14,426 bases of DNA, taken from MFAQ01 sp964592455. GTDB taxonomy: Bacteria; Patescibacteriota; Microgenomatia; UBA1400; MFAQ01. This document shows positions 1-9,300 of this stretch, piece after piece. The stretch's first letter is position 1, and every line of letters begins with the position of its first letter. A program made the position numbers and the translations under genes. The stretch spans positions 1-14,426 of the forward strand of contig CAZQDQ010000016.1 in assembly GCA_964592455.1 (NCBI GenBank). Reading direction: 5' to 3'. Below the pieces are notes generated by a model, which was not told where the DNA came from, ran no database searches, and was given only the letters and a program-made list of their open reading frames with translations.

Positions 1-2
1 TG

Positions 3-44
3 GGCGGGTTGTTAAAAGGTGATAGTGAAAAAGAAAAAGAGTAA
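3..44 (+). CDS. 3' end of an upstream gene (partial, low confidence)
   Basis: One frame is open from the window edge to a TAA at 42-44 and reads GGLLKGDSEKEKE. A Lys/Glu-rich tail is typical of a protein C-terminus, but 13 residues cannot identify a family. The same frame stays open after the TAA and runs into the next gene. This could therefore be the end of a separate gene, or the N-terminal side of the following protein cut by a stop codon. The other two frames are closed by stops within the first 25 bases, which favours this frame as the coding one. Confidence 0.35.
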   Translation, partial: GGLLKGDSEKEKE

Positions 45-110
45 AAAAGAATAGAAAAGAAAAAAATAGAACTGGAGGAGCTGGAATTAATTGATAATTT
101 TGATTTTTCA

Positions 111-1358
111 TTGAAGCCTCATGAAAGAAGAGATGAAGAAAATGATAGATTGAAAAAGTTTTACGATCTGGCACCAAATGAGGAACTGGGGGACGAAATT
201 GCTAGAAACTATTTTCATGCTGTTGATTGTTTGGTTAAGGGACAACAATATTCAGAGTTTCCTAATAAGGAGGTGGCAAGAAATTATTTAAGAGAATATT
301 TTGGATATAAAGCTGAGGAAGGATTTGACAGAGAACCTTTAGTCGAGATTTATAAAAAACATACAATTGATTACTATTGGAGAAATCTTGGTTTGGACGG
401 AGATCAAGGAATGTTAAGTTTTGGGAATAGGGATTTTTATAATGGATTAGTTAAAGCAAAAATAGTTGACGACTTAGTAAGTTTTGTTAACGGAGATGTT
501 GCAAGTCAGGCAGATAAGAGACTTGAGAGTTTAGGATATGACTTGGAGGAAATTAGAAAGCATGGAGAACTAGGGATGGCCTTGAGAGTTTTTAGTACTG
601 GAAAAGGAGAAGACAGATTTGTAGATCTTGATAGTGCATATAGGTATGTTGTCGAAACTTGGGGTGTGGAGGAGAAAAAAAACCGATTGTACAGATCTGA
701 ATACTTACACACGGACAAATTTTTGAATGATTTAAGAGATCTATATCCCGAGAAATATAAAGAAGATAAAGATAAAGAAAAGCATGTGGAGAGAAAATTC
801 AGTACTATAGGTTTGAAAGTGTTAAGGTATGACGGAAATAAAAAAAACTATATTGGAGGAAGAAAGTTAATCTCTGGTATAAATGACTTTTTCAGCCAGC
901 CAGCAAAAAAATATCCCACGAATTGGACTAGAACGGAAGGATATTTGGCAGCTTCAGGTATTGGCTCTCCAGAAATGGAAAATGCGAGAAAAAGGTATAG
1001 AAGTGAGAAAAATTTAGATACACCAAAAACTCCTGAAGTAAAGAGGGCTGCGGAAACTGAGGTTTCTCCAGAGCAGACACTTAGAAATGAAGTTGAGCTA
1101 AATTTTAAAGAAACAAGCAAACCTACTAATCCAATTGAGAGACTAAGACTGCTTGCTGATCCGGAAAAATGGGAGAATTTAATGGCTGTGATTGAGGCTA
1201 TGGATGAGGCTAAAAAGAAGAAATACAGGTTGTCTCTAAGGATAATTATGTATCAACTGGAGCACCCAGAAGAAAGACCAAAAACCTCAGGCAGGTGGGA
1301 GAGCTTGTATTTACCTTTTTTGCGGCAGATGGGTGTAGATGTCCCAATGGGGGTTTGA
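111..1358 (+). CDS. Uncharacterised soluble protein, about 415 aa, start uncertain
   Basis: I do not recognise a family. The protein is highly charged, with no signal peptide or membrane segment. Residues about 1-240 are probably mostly helical and rich in Asp, Glu, Lys and Tyr. Around 290-335 there is a Pro/Glu/Thr-rich linker (TPKTPEVKRAAETEVSPEQ), followed by a compact C-terminal helical region of about 80 residues that includes WENLMAVIEAMDEAKKKKYR. The listed start is TTG at 111. No ATG lies upstream in frame, yet the frame is open and protein-like back to 45. A purine-rich GGAGGAG at 74-80 is about 30 bases from the TTG but 9 bases from an in-frame ATT at 90, so the true N-terminus may be longer. 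It precedes the 839-aa gene on the same strand by 32 bp. Location beside a T4SS-like locus suggests, but does not show, a link. Confidence 0.75.
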   Translation: MKPHERRDEENDRLKKFYDLAPNEELGDEIARNYFHAVDCLVKGQQYSEFPNKEVARNYLREYFGYKAEEGFDREPLVEIYKKHTIDYYWRNLGLDGDQGMLSFGNRDFYNGLVKAKIVDDLVSFVNGDVASQADKRLESLGYDLEEIRKHGELGMALRVFSTGKGEDRFVDLDSAYRYVVETWGVEEKKNRLYRSEYLHTDKFLNDLRDLYPEKYKEDKDKEKHVERKFSTIGLKVLRYDGNKKNYIGGRKLISGINDFFSQPAKKYPTNWTRTEGYLAASGIGSPEMENARKRYRSEKNLDTPKTPEVKRAAETEVSPEQTLRNEVELNFKETSKPTNPIERLRLLADPEKWENLMAVIEAMDEAKKKKYRLSLRIIMYQLEHPEERPKTSGRWESLYLPFLRQMGVDVPMGV

Positions 1359-1359
1359 A

Positions 1360-1368
1360 TGGTATAAT
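1360..1368 (+). promoter_or_regulatory. Extended -10 promoter for the 839-aa gene
   Basis: TGGTATAAT is a perfect TGnTATAAT extended -10 element. It starts two bases after the stop codon of the 415-aa gene. Transcription would begin near 1375, giving a leader of about 15 bases before the ATG at 1391. No good -35 hexamer lies 16-18 bases upstream, which fits the extended -10 class. The 839-aa gene could therefore be transcribed independently of the upstream gene. Confidence 0.6.
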
Positions 1369-1390
1369 TGGCTTGTTATAGGGCAAAAAT

Positions 1391-3910
1391 ATGGAATCAT
1401 ACGAGAATGAAATTTTAGCTAGACTAGATGAAGTTTCAATGAGACCTGAAGATTCGGGTGTTTCTTTGGATGCACTCGAAGGCGCTAAGGTGGGTGACCT
1501 GGAGAGTGAAGCTTTGGAAATTCTGGATAAAGTATCGGAAGAAGACAAACCAAGAGGTTCAACACTAGATAAAGTTAGAAACGACTTGTTGAAAATAGCT
1601 GATGATGCCACAGACAAAGCTGATAGAGAGGCTCGAATATTGTTGTTGAAGAAAGATCATAATCTTACATTTAGAGATAATTTCGACTATTCTGGAACTG
1701 ACTTTGGATCTAGTACAGAAAGATTAAAAATAGGCAACGCTGTCAGAGCCATTGAGGACAATGATGAGAGAAAAGTCGTCGGGTGGGGAAGTTTGGACGA
1801 GGCAAAAAGATTTTTGGAAGAGGATTTAAATGTGAGCTTTGAGGAGGATGTTGTAGAGGAGGAAGAGGAAAGTGAAAACAATTTACCAGAGTTCATAGCT
1901 AATAACGAGAGAAAATGTATGGAAATTGTGATGAGAAACTTTGATCAGACTGATTTCAACAATAATTTTTCTTTTATTTCTGATATGTTGAAAGCTTCGG
2001 GTTTGGAAGATCTGGTTAGTGAATATCAGAATGGTGACCCGAGTAACGCCAATTCAATACAAGACGAAGATTTGTTTTTGAGAGCAAGAGATCTGTATAT
2101 GAATGAGGTTGTGGAAAGAAGAAATATTGATCAAATTGAGAGACTAGCTTTGGAGAGAGATTTGGTTGTTTATGCAAAAGGAGATCCAAAAGAGAAAACT
2201 AAACAATTGGATAAAAAAATATTAACTTTGTCAATGGATCTTTTTAATAAAAGGAACTGGACAAATGATGAATACGCTCTGTTTGTTAAACAATTAAGAT
2301 CTATTTATGGCATTGCTTATTCTGGAGAAATATCTGCATCAGAGCTAGACAGAGTTAGGGGTGAAATATATAAGAAATTTGAACAAAAACTTCAGTTTGA
2401 GTCAAACGCAAAGTTTGATGCACCGTCACTTGCTGACATGGAGGCAATATACGAAAGATACAACTTAGACGAAACAACCAGGGATGAGCTTAAATCTTTG
2501 GCTGGGCTCATGTTGCTTTCTAGGACAAACCTATATATGAAGCAGGACCCAAAAGTTTGGAGTGGGGCTTCTCCTGATACTTATGTTGATGGAAAATGGA
2601 TAAACTATGCGAAAAAAGGTCTTGATGACTTTGTAATAAGAGGTTTTCTGAGTACGAAAGAAACCTCTAATTTTAATTTTGGAAAAGTAAATAAAGCAAT
2701 GCAATATTTTCTAACACGAGGGTCTTCTAATATACAGGGAACCACTGGTATAGAGATAGATTTATATTGTAAAGAAACTTCTGTAGATTTAGGAATAACT
2801 GAGTATGAGGCGAGGGTAGCTTGGATGTTGTATGAGCAACTTTATGAACCTGAGTATAATTCTAAAAACCATCTGTACTCTTTGACACATACAAGAGAGG
2901 CAGTTGATAAGGTTAGATCTATTTGGTGGGGTTCTCCTTGGATGTTTACAAAGGCGGTGACAAGAGGTGTTTTTAACAATGACCCAATAAATGACACTTC
3001 CCCAGTCGGGGAGAATGGTATGCCTACAAGAATGTGGCAAGCTGTAGGAGAGAGACTTGACTACATAGACGAAGCAAGTAGAGTTCAATCTTTAAGAGAC
3101 TTTGTTAGTAGAGGAAATGCTTTTGATTTTTTTAAGGAGTTTTATAGTCAAGAAAATATATCTACCAATCAGGAGGTAATGGCAAAATTACATAATAGTG
3201 CCAATATTATGTTTGGTCATTTCAAAAAAATAACGGAGGTTGGTACTAAACCAGAGACATCTAGTCCAAAGTTTTTAGTTGAGCTGAAGAACTCTATAGT
3301 AGACGATCTGAGCACAAGTGACCCACGAAAAGATAGAAGTCCTTCCTACGCGAGCAAAAAATATAGAAACATTGAAGAAAATGATTGTGATACTATTTTG
3401 GATACAGTTTCAAAAATATCATTTTTACAAACCTCTATTTTGCATCCTGGAATTGACGACAAAACATTGATTGATCCTGTAGCTGCGGTCAAAAACTATT
3501 TATACTTGGTTTCTAGTTGGGATGGAAAAACAAACTTTTTTTCTAGAGAAGGAGTAAGAAATATAGCTTCTGCTAAACCACAGACTGAAAGATTGAGAAA
3601 CTTTGCTTTTCAAATAGCTAGGATATATACACAGAGCAAAACCCTTATGTCTCAAATTGATGAAAAAAAAGTAGAAACTATAAAAGCTTTTACAAAAGAC
3701 ATCTCTGGCTGGTTTGTTCCTGATAAACCCGTTCAGTATAGAGATTTATGGGAAAAATTTAGAAACAAGTATGGTTTTAAATTGAATATATTTTCTAGAG
3801 CAGGTGCGGCTTGGAATGAGAATGTAATGGGTAGTTTAGAAGAGGGAATGGAGGACTGGATTGCTAATAATTTAGGACCACTAGGCAAAATTATTACTGG
3901 AAGGAAATAA
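1391..3910 (+). CDS. Uncharacterised large soluble protein, 839 aa
   Basis: I do not recognise a family. There is no signal peptide or membrane segment, and the protein is probably a large cytoplasmic helical protein. The N-terminal ~150 residues are very acidic, ending in an Asp/Glu patch at about 151-162 (EEDVVEEEEE). The rest looks globular, with aromatic-rich stretches around 390-410 and 510-560 (for example SIWWGSPWMFTKAV). The C-terminus ends in a Gly-rich basic tail (NLGPLGKIITGRK). The ATG start follows an extended -10 promoter and has only a weak AGGG upstream. The stop lies one base from the stop of the convergent VirB6-like gene, so the two transcripts probably run into each other. 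Its size and position next to a T4SS-like locus make a structural or substrate role possible, but nothing in the sequence shows this. Confidence 0.85.
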   Translation: MESYENEILARLDEVSMRPEDSGVSLDALEGAKVGDLESEALEILDKVSEEDKPRGSTLDKVRNDLLKIADDATDKADREARILLLKKDHNLTFRDNFDYSGTDFGSSTERLKIGNAVRAIEDNDERKVVGWGSLDEAKRFLEEDLNVSFEEDVVEEEEESENNLPEFIANNERKCMEIVMRNFDQTDFNNNFSFISDMLKASGLEDLVSEYQNGDPSNANSIQDEDLFLRARDLYMNEVVERRNIDQIERLALERDLVVYAKGDPKEKTKQLDKKILTLSMDLFNKRNWTNDEYALFVKQLRSIYGIAYSGEISASELDRVRGEIYKKFEQKLQFESNAKFDAPSLADMEAIYERYNLDETTRDELKSLAGLMLLSRTNLYMKQDPKVWSGASPDTYVDGKWINYAKKGLDDFVIRGFLSTKETSNFNFGKVNKAMQYFLTRGSSNIQGTTGIEIDLYCKETSVDLGITEYEARVAWMLYEQLYEPEYNSKNHLYSLTHTREAVDKVRSIWWGSPWMFTKAVTRGVFNNDPINDTSPVGENGMPTRMWQAVGERLDYIDEASRVQSLRDFVSRGNAFDFFKEFYSQENISTNQEVMAKLHNSANIMFGHFKKITEVGTKPETSSPKFLVELKNSIVDDLSTSDPRKDRSPSYASKKYRNIEENDCDTILDTVSKISFLQTSILHPGIDDKTLIDPVAAVKNYLYLVSSWDGKTNFFSREGVRNIASAKPQTERLRNFAFQIARIYTQSKTLMSQIDEKKVETIKAFTKDISGWFVPDKPVQYRDLWEKFRNKYGFKLNIFSRAGAAWNENVMGSLEEGMEDWIANNLGPLGKIITGRK

Positions 3911-3911
3911 A

Positions 3912-5711
3912 CTATATTGTAGATTTTTCGTTTTCTTTTTTTGTACCGCCCCAACTCGCTGCTTGTCCAACTGCCCAAGTTTTTAAACTCTCTCTCCCTT
4001 CTCTCAGATCTTTGTTGGGAATTGGAATTAGATTTGGAATACGATCAGGGTTCATTTGTCCGGCCTTACCAGATCCATACTTAAGTGCATCACCAATAGC
4101 TGCGCCATAGGGGAACGGAGGTACACTAAAAGCCTTTAAGATCATATCGACATATTGACTTGCCATAAGTAAAAGTCCTATACCAACAGTTGCCAGCATT
4201 AAGCTACCCGAAACACTACCCATAACAGGGTTTGGAGCAATTGTGTTGGTTGCAAGCTGAGAAGGGAGTGTAAGTGGTGGAGACCAAATAACAGACAGTT
4301 CAGAAAGTTTTTTTACACCCAATAAAGCTTGTCCACTTTCTCCAGATCCAAGTTGGATACTTAAAAGAGGTTGAACAATAAGAATATAGGAAAGGGTTAA
4401 AAGAAATGATGCTGCTGGAAAGACAGCTAAATTACCGACCAAGTTCATTATCCAGCCAGAAAAGGCTTTTGATCCTGGAAAAACATTTCCAAGCAATATT
4501 ATTGGGCTAAAAATAAGAGAAATAATAACCGTAAAGTAGCTCTGAAATAACTTAATTATTAATTTTATGTATGAAAAGCCAACAGCTAAAAAGATAATTA
4601 CAGTGAAAATTATACCCAAACCGGTGATTAAACTAGCCATTATTCCTACAGTAGAAAGAGCAGCTCCCATTATTCCACCAATCAAGAGGTTAAATATAAT
4701 AAAAGGAGAGACGATGAGACTGCTAAAGAAGTTAACAAGGAAAGATCCTACTGAACCAAACAGATTACCACTAACTGTTTTAATAAGAACATGGTTTGTA
4801 AAGGTGTCATCTAACAAACCTCCAACTCTTAAGGTATCAATAAGAATACCTCCCATAACTGTACTGATGTCTACAAGAAGACCAACTATAGCGTAAGAAA
4901 AAGTGATCATTAGTAGAGTTGTGACAAGTTTTGGAATTGCAAGCTGAAAAGTGGCTGCGGTTTTGCTGTCTATGTTAACTCTGAACATAATCATAATGCC
5001 ATAAAGAACAAAGGCTACCGCAAATAGCATATAGGCAATATTTCTAAACGCTCTCCATAAAGGAAGTATGGGAGAGAGAGCATTAAAGCCAAAACCTCCA
5101 GTTTCCGCAGCATAAACATTGTTGATAATGTTTTTATCTTTTAGATTTCTACTTACATAAGCAATATATTCGGTACTGCTAGCTGGTTTGGTGGTAATTG
5201 TTTTTTGAATAACTTGACCTAGTTTTGGAATTAACCCTTGGTTAATTTCTAAGCTTTGAATTTCGGCTAGTTTTTCGTTGTATAGCTTTGTATTTAGTAT
5301 TACTCTGTTGTTTTCACTTGGGGAGGCAGATTGATTGTTTCCTTCTAAAGCTTTTTTAAGTTCACTTAAAGTATTAAATAGTTCTGTTATTTGCTCTATT
5401 AAAGGACTGTGTTGTGGGGTGAAAATCCACTCGAGGGCTTGGAGTTGAATAATATCAACAAAGCCGACACCTTCACCACTTAAAGTATAGGTTTCTTTGC
5501 TGCATTTTCCTGAATACCAAGTTTCCAAATTCATCAACTCCCCAGATCTTTTTTGACAAAATTCGTTAGCAAGTGACCATGGATTGTTTTTTGGAAAATT
5601 TGTGATCATGTCTACTAGAGGGTTCTCTGAGGCAAGAGTCAGTGAGGAAAAAGAGAAAAGTAAAATAAAAGACAGAAGGACAATAGTAGTAATTTTGTGG
5701 AGATAAGACAT
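3912..5711 (-). CDS. VirB6/TrbL-like polytopic membrane protein of a T4SS
   Basis: Likely the inner-membrane channel component of a type IV secretion-like apparatus. Seen: a signal peptide at about residues 6-27 (cleavage near TLA/SE); an exported domain at about 28-215 with two Cys (52 and 70) and a helical, probably coiled segment at 104-170; then about seven hydrophobic segments near 226-243, 262-292, 318-345, 352-382, 389-409, 423-446 and 500-518. The C-terminal ~70 residues are Pro/Gly-rich and basic, probably cytoplasmic. Many membrane segments after a soluble N-terminal domain, in a locus of VirB2-like pilins, fits the VirB6/TrbL superfamily; the assignment rests on architecture and context, since this family is poorly conserved. 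It lies 53 bp downstream of the 191-aa gene and has a possible promoter of its own. Its stop is one base from the convergent 839-aa gene. Confidence 0.75.
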   Translation of the reverse strand: MSYLHKITTIVLLSFILLFSFSSLTLASENPLVDMITNFPKNNPWSLANEFCQKRSGELMNLETWYSGKCSKETYTLSGEGVGFVDIIQLQALEWIFTPQHSPLIEQITELFNTLSELKKALEGNNQSASPSENNRVILNTKLYNEKLAEIQSLEINQGLIPKLGQVIQKTITTKPASSTEYIAYVSRNLKDKNIINNVYAAETGGFGFNALSPILPLWRAFRNIAYMLFAVAFVLYGIMIMFRVNIDSKTAATFQLAIPKLVTTLLMITFSYAIVGLLVDISTVMGGILIDTLRVGGLLDDTFTNHVLIKTVSGNLFGSVGSFLVNFFSSLIVSPFIIFNLLIGGIMGAALSTVGIMASLITGLGIIFTVIIFLAVGFSYIKLIIKLFQSYFTVIISLIFSPIILLGNVFPGSKAFSGWIMNLVGNLAVFPAASFLLTLSYILIVQPLLSIQLGSGESGQALLGVKKLSELSVIWSPPLTLPSQLATNTIAPNPVMGSVSGSLMLATVGIGLLLMASQYVDMILKAFSVPPFPYGAAIGDALKYGSGKAGQMNPDRIPNLIPIPNKDLREGRESLKTWAVGQAASWGGTKKENEKSTI

Positions 5712-5724
5712 AAATCTACTAAAA

Positions 5725-5730
5725 ATTATA
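5725..5730 (-). promoter_or_regulatory. Possible -10 element for the VirB6-like gene
   Basis: On the minus strand a perfect TATAAT (AGTATAATTT) sits in the 53-bp gap before the VirB6-like gene. Transcription would start about 7 bases before the ATG at 5711, giving an almost leaderless message. No convincing -35 hexamer is visible, and the extended-10 TG is absent (TAG precedes it). In AT-rich DNA a lone TATAAT can be chance, so this is only a candidate internal promoter. Confidence 0.35.
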
Positions 5731-5764
5731 CTAAATTTTTGTGGTTAATTGGGAGGTTTTTGTT

Positions 5765-6340
5765 TTAGTTGTTTAATAATCCAAACTCTTTGACCCAGAG
5801 AGTGGCAGTGTCTTGGATATATTGGCGATTGCCGTAAATTATCTGGAGATTGTTGAGATTGACTTTTTTGCCTTTAAAATATTTTTTTACTTCTTCGAAA
5901 CTTACCTTAAAAGCTTTGGCGTCTTCACTTAGAAGTCCAGCGTTGTTGTAATTTGGGCCATAGATTTCGATTCGAACCGAGGTTGGGGGATCGCTTACAA
6001 GAGAGTAAACGTTAATAGTGGTGGTGATTTTTGTGCCGGTGTTAAAATCATCGATGCGGTAGGGTAGATCGTCTGCTATTTTGTCTTTTTCGATTTCAGA
6101 GACTTGGTTGGTAATTTGGTCGGCTACTTTTTGGTAGTTTGTTTGAGCAGGATTGATGGGTGGATAAATAATGTTTTCTTCGTTTGCGTTGTTTTGATTG
6201 TTGGAGTTATTTAACAGAGGAACAGTATTTAAAAACAAGTTTTTGGGTGAGTTTTTGTTTTTTGAACTAGTAAACAGATAGAAAATAATAATCAGAACAA
6301 CAATTATGGAGGAAATTAAGATTATTTTTTTTCTTTTCAT
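5765..6340 (-). CDS. Membrane-anchored protein of unknown function, 191 aa
   Basis: A basic start (MKRKK) is followed by one strongly hydrophobic segment at about residues 6-24 without a clear cleavage site. An Asn/Ser-rich linker of about 35 residues comes next, then a soluble C-terminal domain (about 70-191) that should lie outside the cytoplasmic membrane. The topology resembles bitopic T4SS assembly proteins (VirB8-like in layout), but I see no family motif and make no assignment. The start codon overlaps the stop of the 1085-aa gene in an ATGA arrangement (6337-6340), which implies translational coupling and a shared role with the exported Cys-rich protein. Shine-Dalgarno sequence is absent, as expected if ribosomes re-initiate from the upstream gene. 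Confidence 0.8.
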   Translation of the reverse strand: MKRKKIILISSIIVVLIIIFYLFTSSKNKNSPKNLFLNTVPLLNNSNNQNNANEENIIYPPINPAQTNYQKVADQITNQVSEIEKDKIADDLPYRIDDFNTGTKITTTINVYSLVSDPPTSVRIEIYGPNYNNAGLLSEDAKAFKVSFEEVKKYFKGKKVNLNNLQIIYGNRQYIQDTATLWVKEFGLLNN

Positions 6341-9300
6341 TTTTGTTGTGTATTATTTCCGGAGTTTATTTGTGGAGTAGGGTTGCTGGTGCTGGAGTTC
6401 TTTAAGTAATATTCTAAAGCAAAAGTAAAAGTGCCGAGTCTATTTTGGTTTACTGGCGGAGTTTGAGTACAGTCGTAGGTGTAGAGAACATACATGGTTA
6501 AGTGCTCGGCTTTCCAGAGTTCGACTGCATAAGGGTCGTCGTAACCGACACTTTTTGGAGGGCAGAGTCCTGGGGAGGTGGGGATAGGAAAAGGATAGCC
6601 GTTGTTACAGACACTTCGGCAAGAGCCAGCCTCTATGCCACAGGTGCAAGCGGCCTTAATTTCTGAGACTGAAGCTGTAGATGGGAGATTGTCACAAGCA
6701 ACTTTACTGCCACAGCGATTGTTTTTGATAGCAGGACAACTAACAGTTGATTGACAGTTGGCGTTACCACCACCGTTGTAGTAGGAGAGAGCTTTGATAA
6801 GAGTTTCAACACTGTTTAGAGCTCCCCCGGCTTTGGCAAGCAATTCTTGGGCAGCTTGGAGAGCTGATTCTTTGAGAGTTCTGCCATTTAAGGGGGCACC
6901 ACTTTGAAGGTCCTGGTCTGGATTGTTACTGCCTTCGCGGTAGTGAATGCCAGCTAGGACTTCGCAAGGGACACCTGTTTCTTCTTCGACCTCGGCATAA
7001 ACTTTGACTAAATCTTCACTTAAGTTTCCTACCTTACTAAAGAGGCTGCTGGCTTTTTCGGTTGGTTTTTCAACATTGGCAGGACTGCCGATTATTTTGG
7101 CAAAGGCCTCGCCGTTGCAAACTCCGCCGCTAGTGGTTGCTTCTACAGTTTCATATTTACAACGGAGAGAATTTTGCAAGCCTTCTGGGACTGTCCAACA
7201 ATTTTGGAGGAGATGAGCTGTGTCTTGGGCGTTATTATTGATTCTGTTTATTGGTTCGACTCTGTTTAAGACGCAAGACTTGCCGTTTGGGGCAGTAGCA
7301 GCACCTTCTAGTGGTGTACAGCCAGTTAGATCATCTTGTGGGTTTTCTTCTGGGTCTCCCTTAAAGGCTGAAAAATTGGCGGCGTATGGGGCGTCTATAC
7401 TAGCGTCTGGTAAAGTTTTTTTGTTAAATTCTTCTGGTATTAGGGTGTTGTAGAGGGCAAAGCTTTTGTCCTGAACTACAGCTTTTTTGACGTCCATAGC
7501 TTTGGGGTTATTAAAAACAGTTAAAGCTTTACCATCTTCAACCCCAAAAACATTCCAATGACGTCTGTAATTTATACAGGGATTTCCCTCTGGGTCTGGG
7601 TAAGTATCTTCGTCATCTTTCCAGGGGTAGCAGATACATATTTCATCGTCTGGATCTTGGTTATTCTTATTTTTTTTGGAAACTTTACTGCCACTGACAC
7701 CTCCACATTGAGTGTTTTGGATTGGTGCCCAAGCCCAACCTACTTGAGGCCCCCAGATAGTAACAATTTGGTGGTGATCATTGTACTTAGCTTCTCCCGG
7801 GGGAATTATTGAGTCTTGTGGGTCGGTTTTAGGAGAGAGGAGATGATAACTTAAAGGTAAAGGACAATTTTTGTAATTTACATAAGCAGGTCTGACGGCG
7901 TCGATAGGTAGATCGGTGTCGAAATCAGTGTACCAGTCAAGTGAAGCTTCTTTGTTGTCTTTGAACAAATCCTTGGCCTGTTCGTAAATCCAGATAGCTG
8001 TATTGGTGACGATTGATAAGGGATTGAAACTGGCATTTTCTTGCAGGAAACTCAAAAGATTTTGTTTGTAGATTTTGACTTCAGGAAAATCTTCCGGTTT
8101 GTTACCTAATCTGTAATTTGAAATAGTGCTACCTTCGTCTGTAGCATACTTAGTTGTTACCCAGCTGGGCTGTATAGAACTTAAGATACCAAATTTGGGA
8201 GAAAGAAGACCTTGCTCTATTGCACCTAAATAAGGAATGTTTTCGCGGGAGATATTGGTTAACTGTGGTTTGTTGGTACCATATCTTCCTCTGTTTGGAT
8301 TGTTTACTAGCATACTGGTATGAGCTGACGTCCAGTTATACATGTCCTGTTCTTCTCCAGTTTTTTTTCTTAAAACGTAGCTTCGGACACTGTCAAAGTC
8401 GAGTGGAACAAAAGCAGAGTACATGTCGTGAATGTCTGTTCCTAGAAGAGTGGCTACAGATTGGTAGGAGTCGACTGCTAACTTCATTGTTCCACTTAAA
8501 AAAGGATATTTTGAAATGGTTTCTGAGGCGGATTGAATGGAAGGTTTTAGTTCTGATATTGCTTGAGCGTATTCTGGGCAAACAGGGTAGTCTGTTAAAC
8601 AACCTATTCGAATAAATGGCCAGTGCCAAAAAAGAATAACTTGTTTTTTAAGCTTTTCATATAGTTTTTTGGTGCTTGTTTCCGATTCTTTGCCCATGGT
8701 GTTTGTGTACTTAAAACTAATGTCGTTAATTTTGCCTTCGTTGGCCATGTTGAGAATAAAAGATCTTAAGTTGGCTTGGGTATTGGCAGAAAGAAGGCGC
8801 CAGTAAGTACGGTTGGACTCACGGTTATTATTAGTTAAATCTAGTGATTTTCCAAAGAAAGCATCGTAGAGATAGTTTTGGGCTATGTAGTCAGAGGACT
8901 TGTATTCCTTACTAGTTTTATCTCTCATTTCTGTGCTTGGACCGTAACTGCCAAGTTCGGCGTCTCTTACGTCGGTATAGACAAGCATATTGACGGCACA
9001 GTCGTATTTGTCTGGTCTAGCGGGTGGCTTGGGAGCATTACCTGGACCTGCTTCGGGAGTATTGCCACACTCAACATATGGTTGAGATATCTTGGGATCT
9101 TTACTTACACTGCCTGGACTATTAGCTGTTGACCAGCGCTCTCCTTCGTATTTGACTACTGGCTGGTAGATACAGGTTTTGTCGTACTCTAATATTTTTG
9201 CCTGGGTAGTCTTCATGTTGTTGGTGCAAGTACTGTTTGGGGGGAAGACACCGGTGCCTTTAGGACAGAGATCGGCAGGTTTTATTGGTAAGTCCTGGGG

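Noticed and set aside
42..44. Stop-codon reassignment to explain the in-frame TAA
   Set aside because: Reassignment known in some Patescibacteria concerns TGA. TAA is used as a normal stop by several genes in this window, and TGA also ends genes here.
3911..3955. T-rich stretch after the 839-aa gene as a terminator
   Set aside because: Only a 3-bp stem (CTA/TAG) precedes the T-rich DNA, and the T-rich DNA is the antisense of the Lys/Glu-rich C-terminus of the VirB6-like protein.
8220..8615. 131-aa open frame on the + strand inside the 1085-aa gene
   Set aside because: It is antisense to a strongly supported gene, and the translation is Cys/Trp/Leu-rich without domain features, so it looks like a shadow frame.
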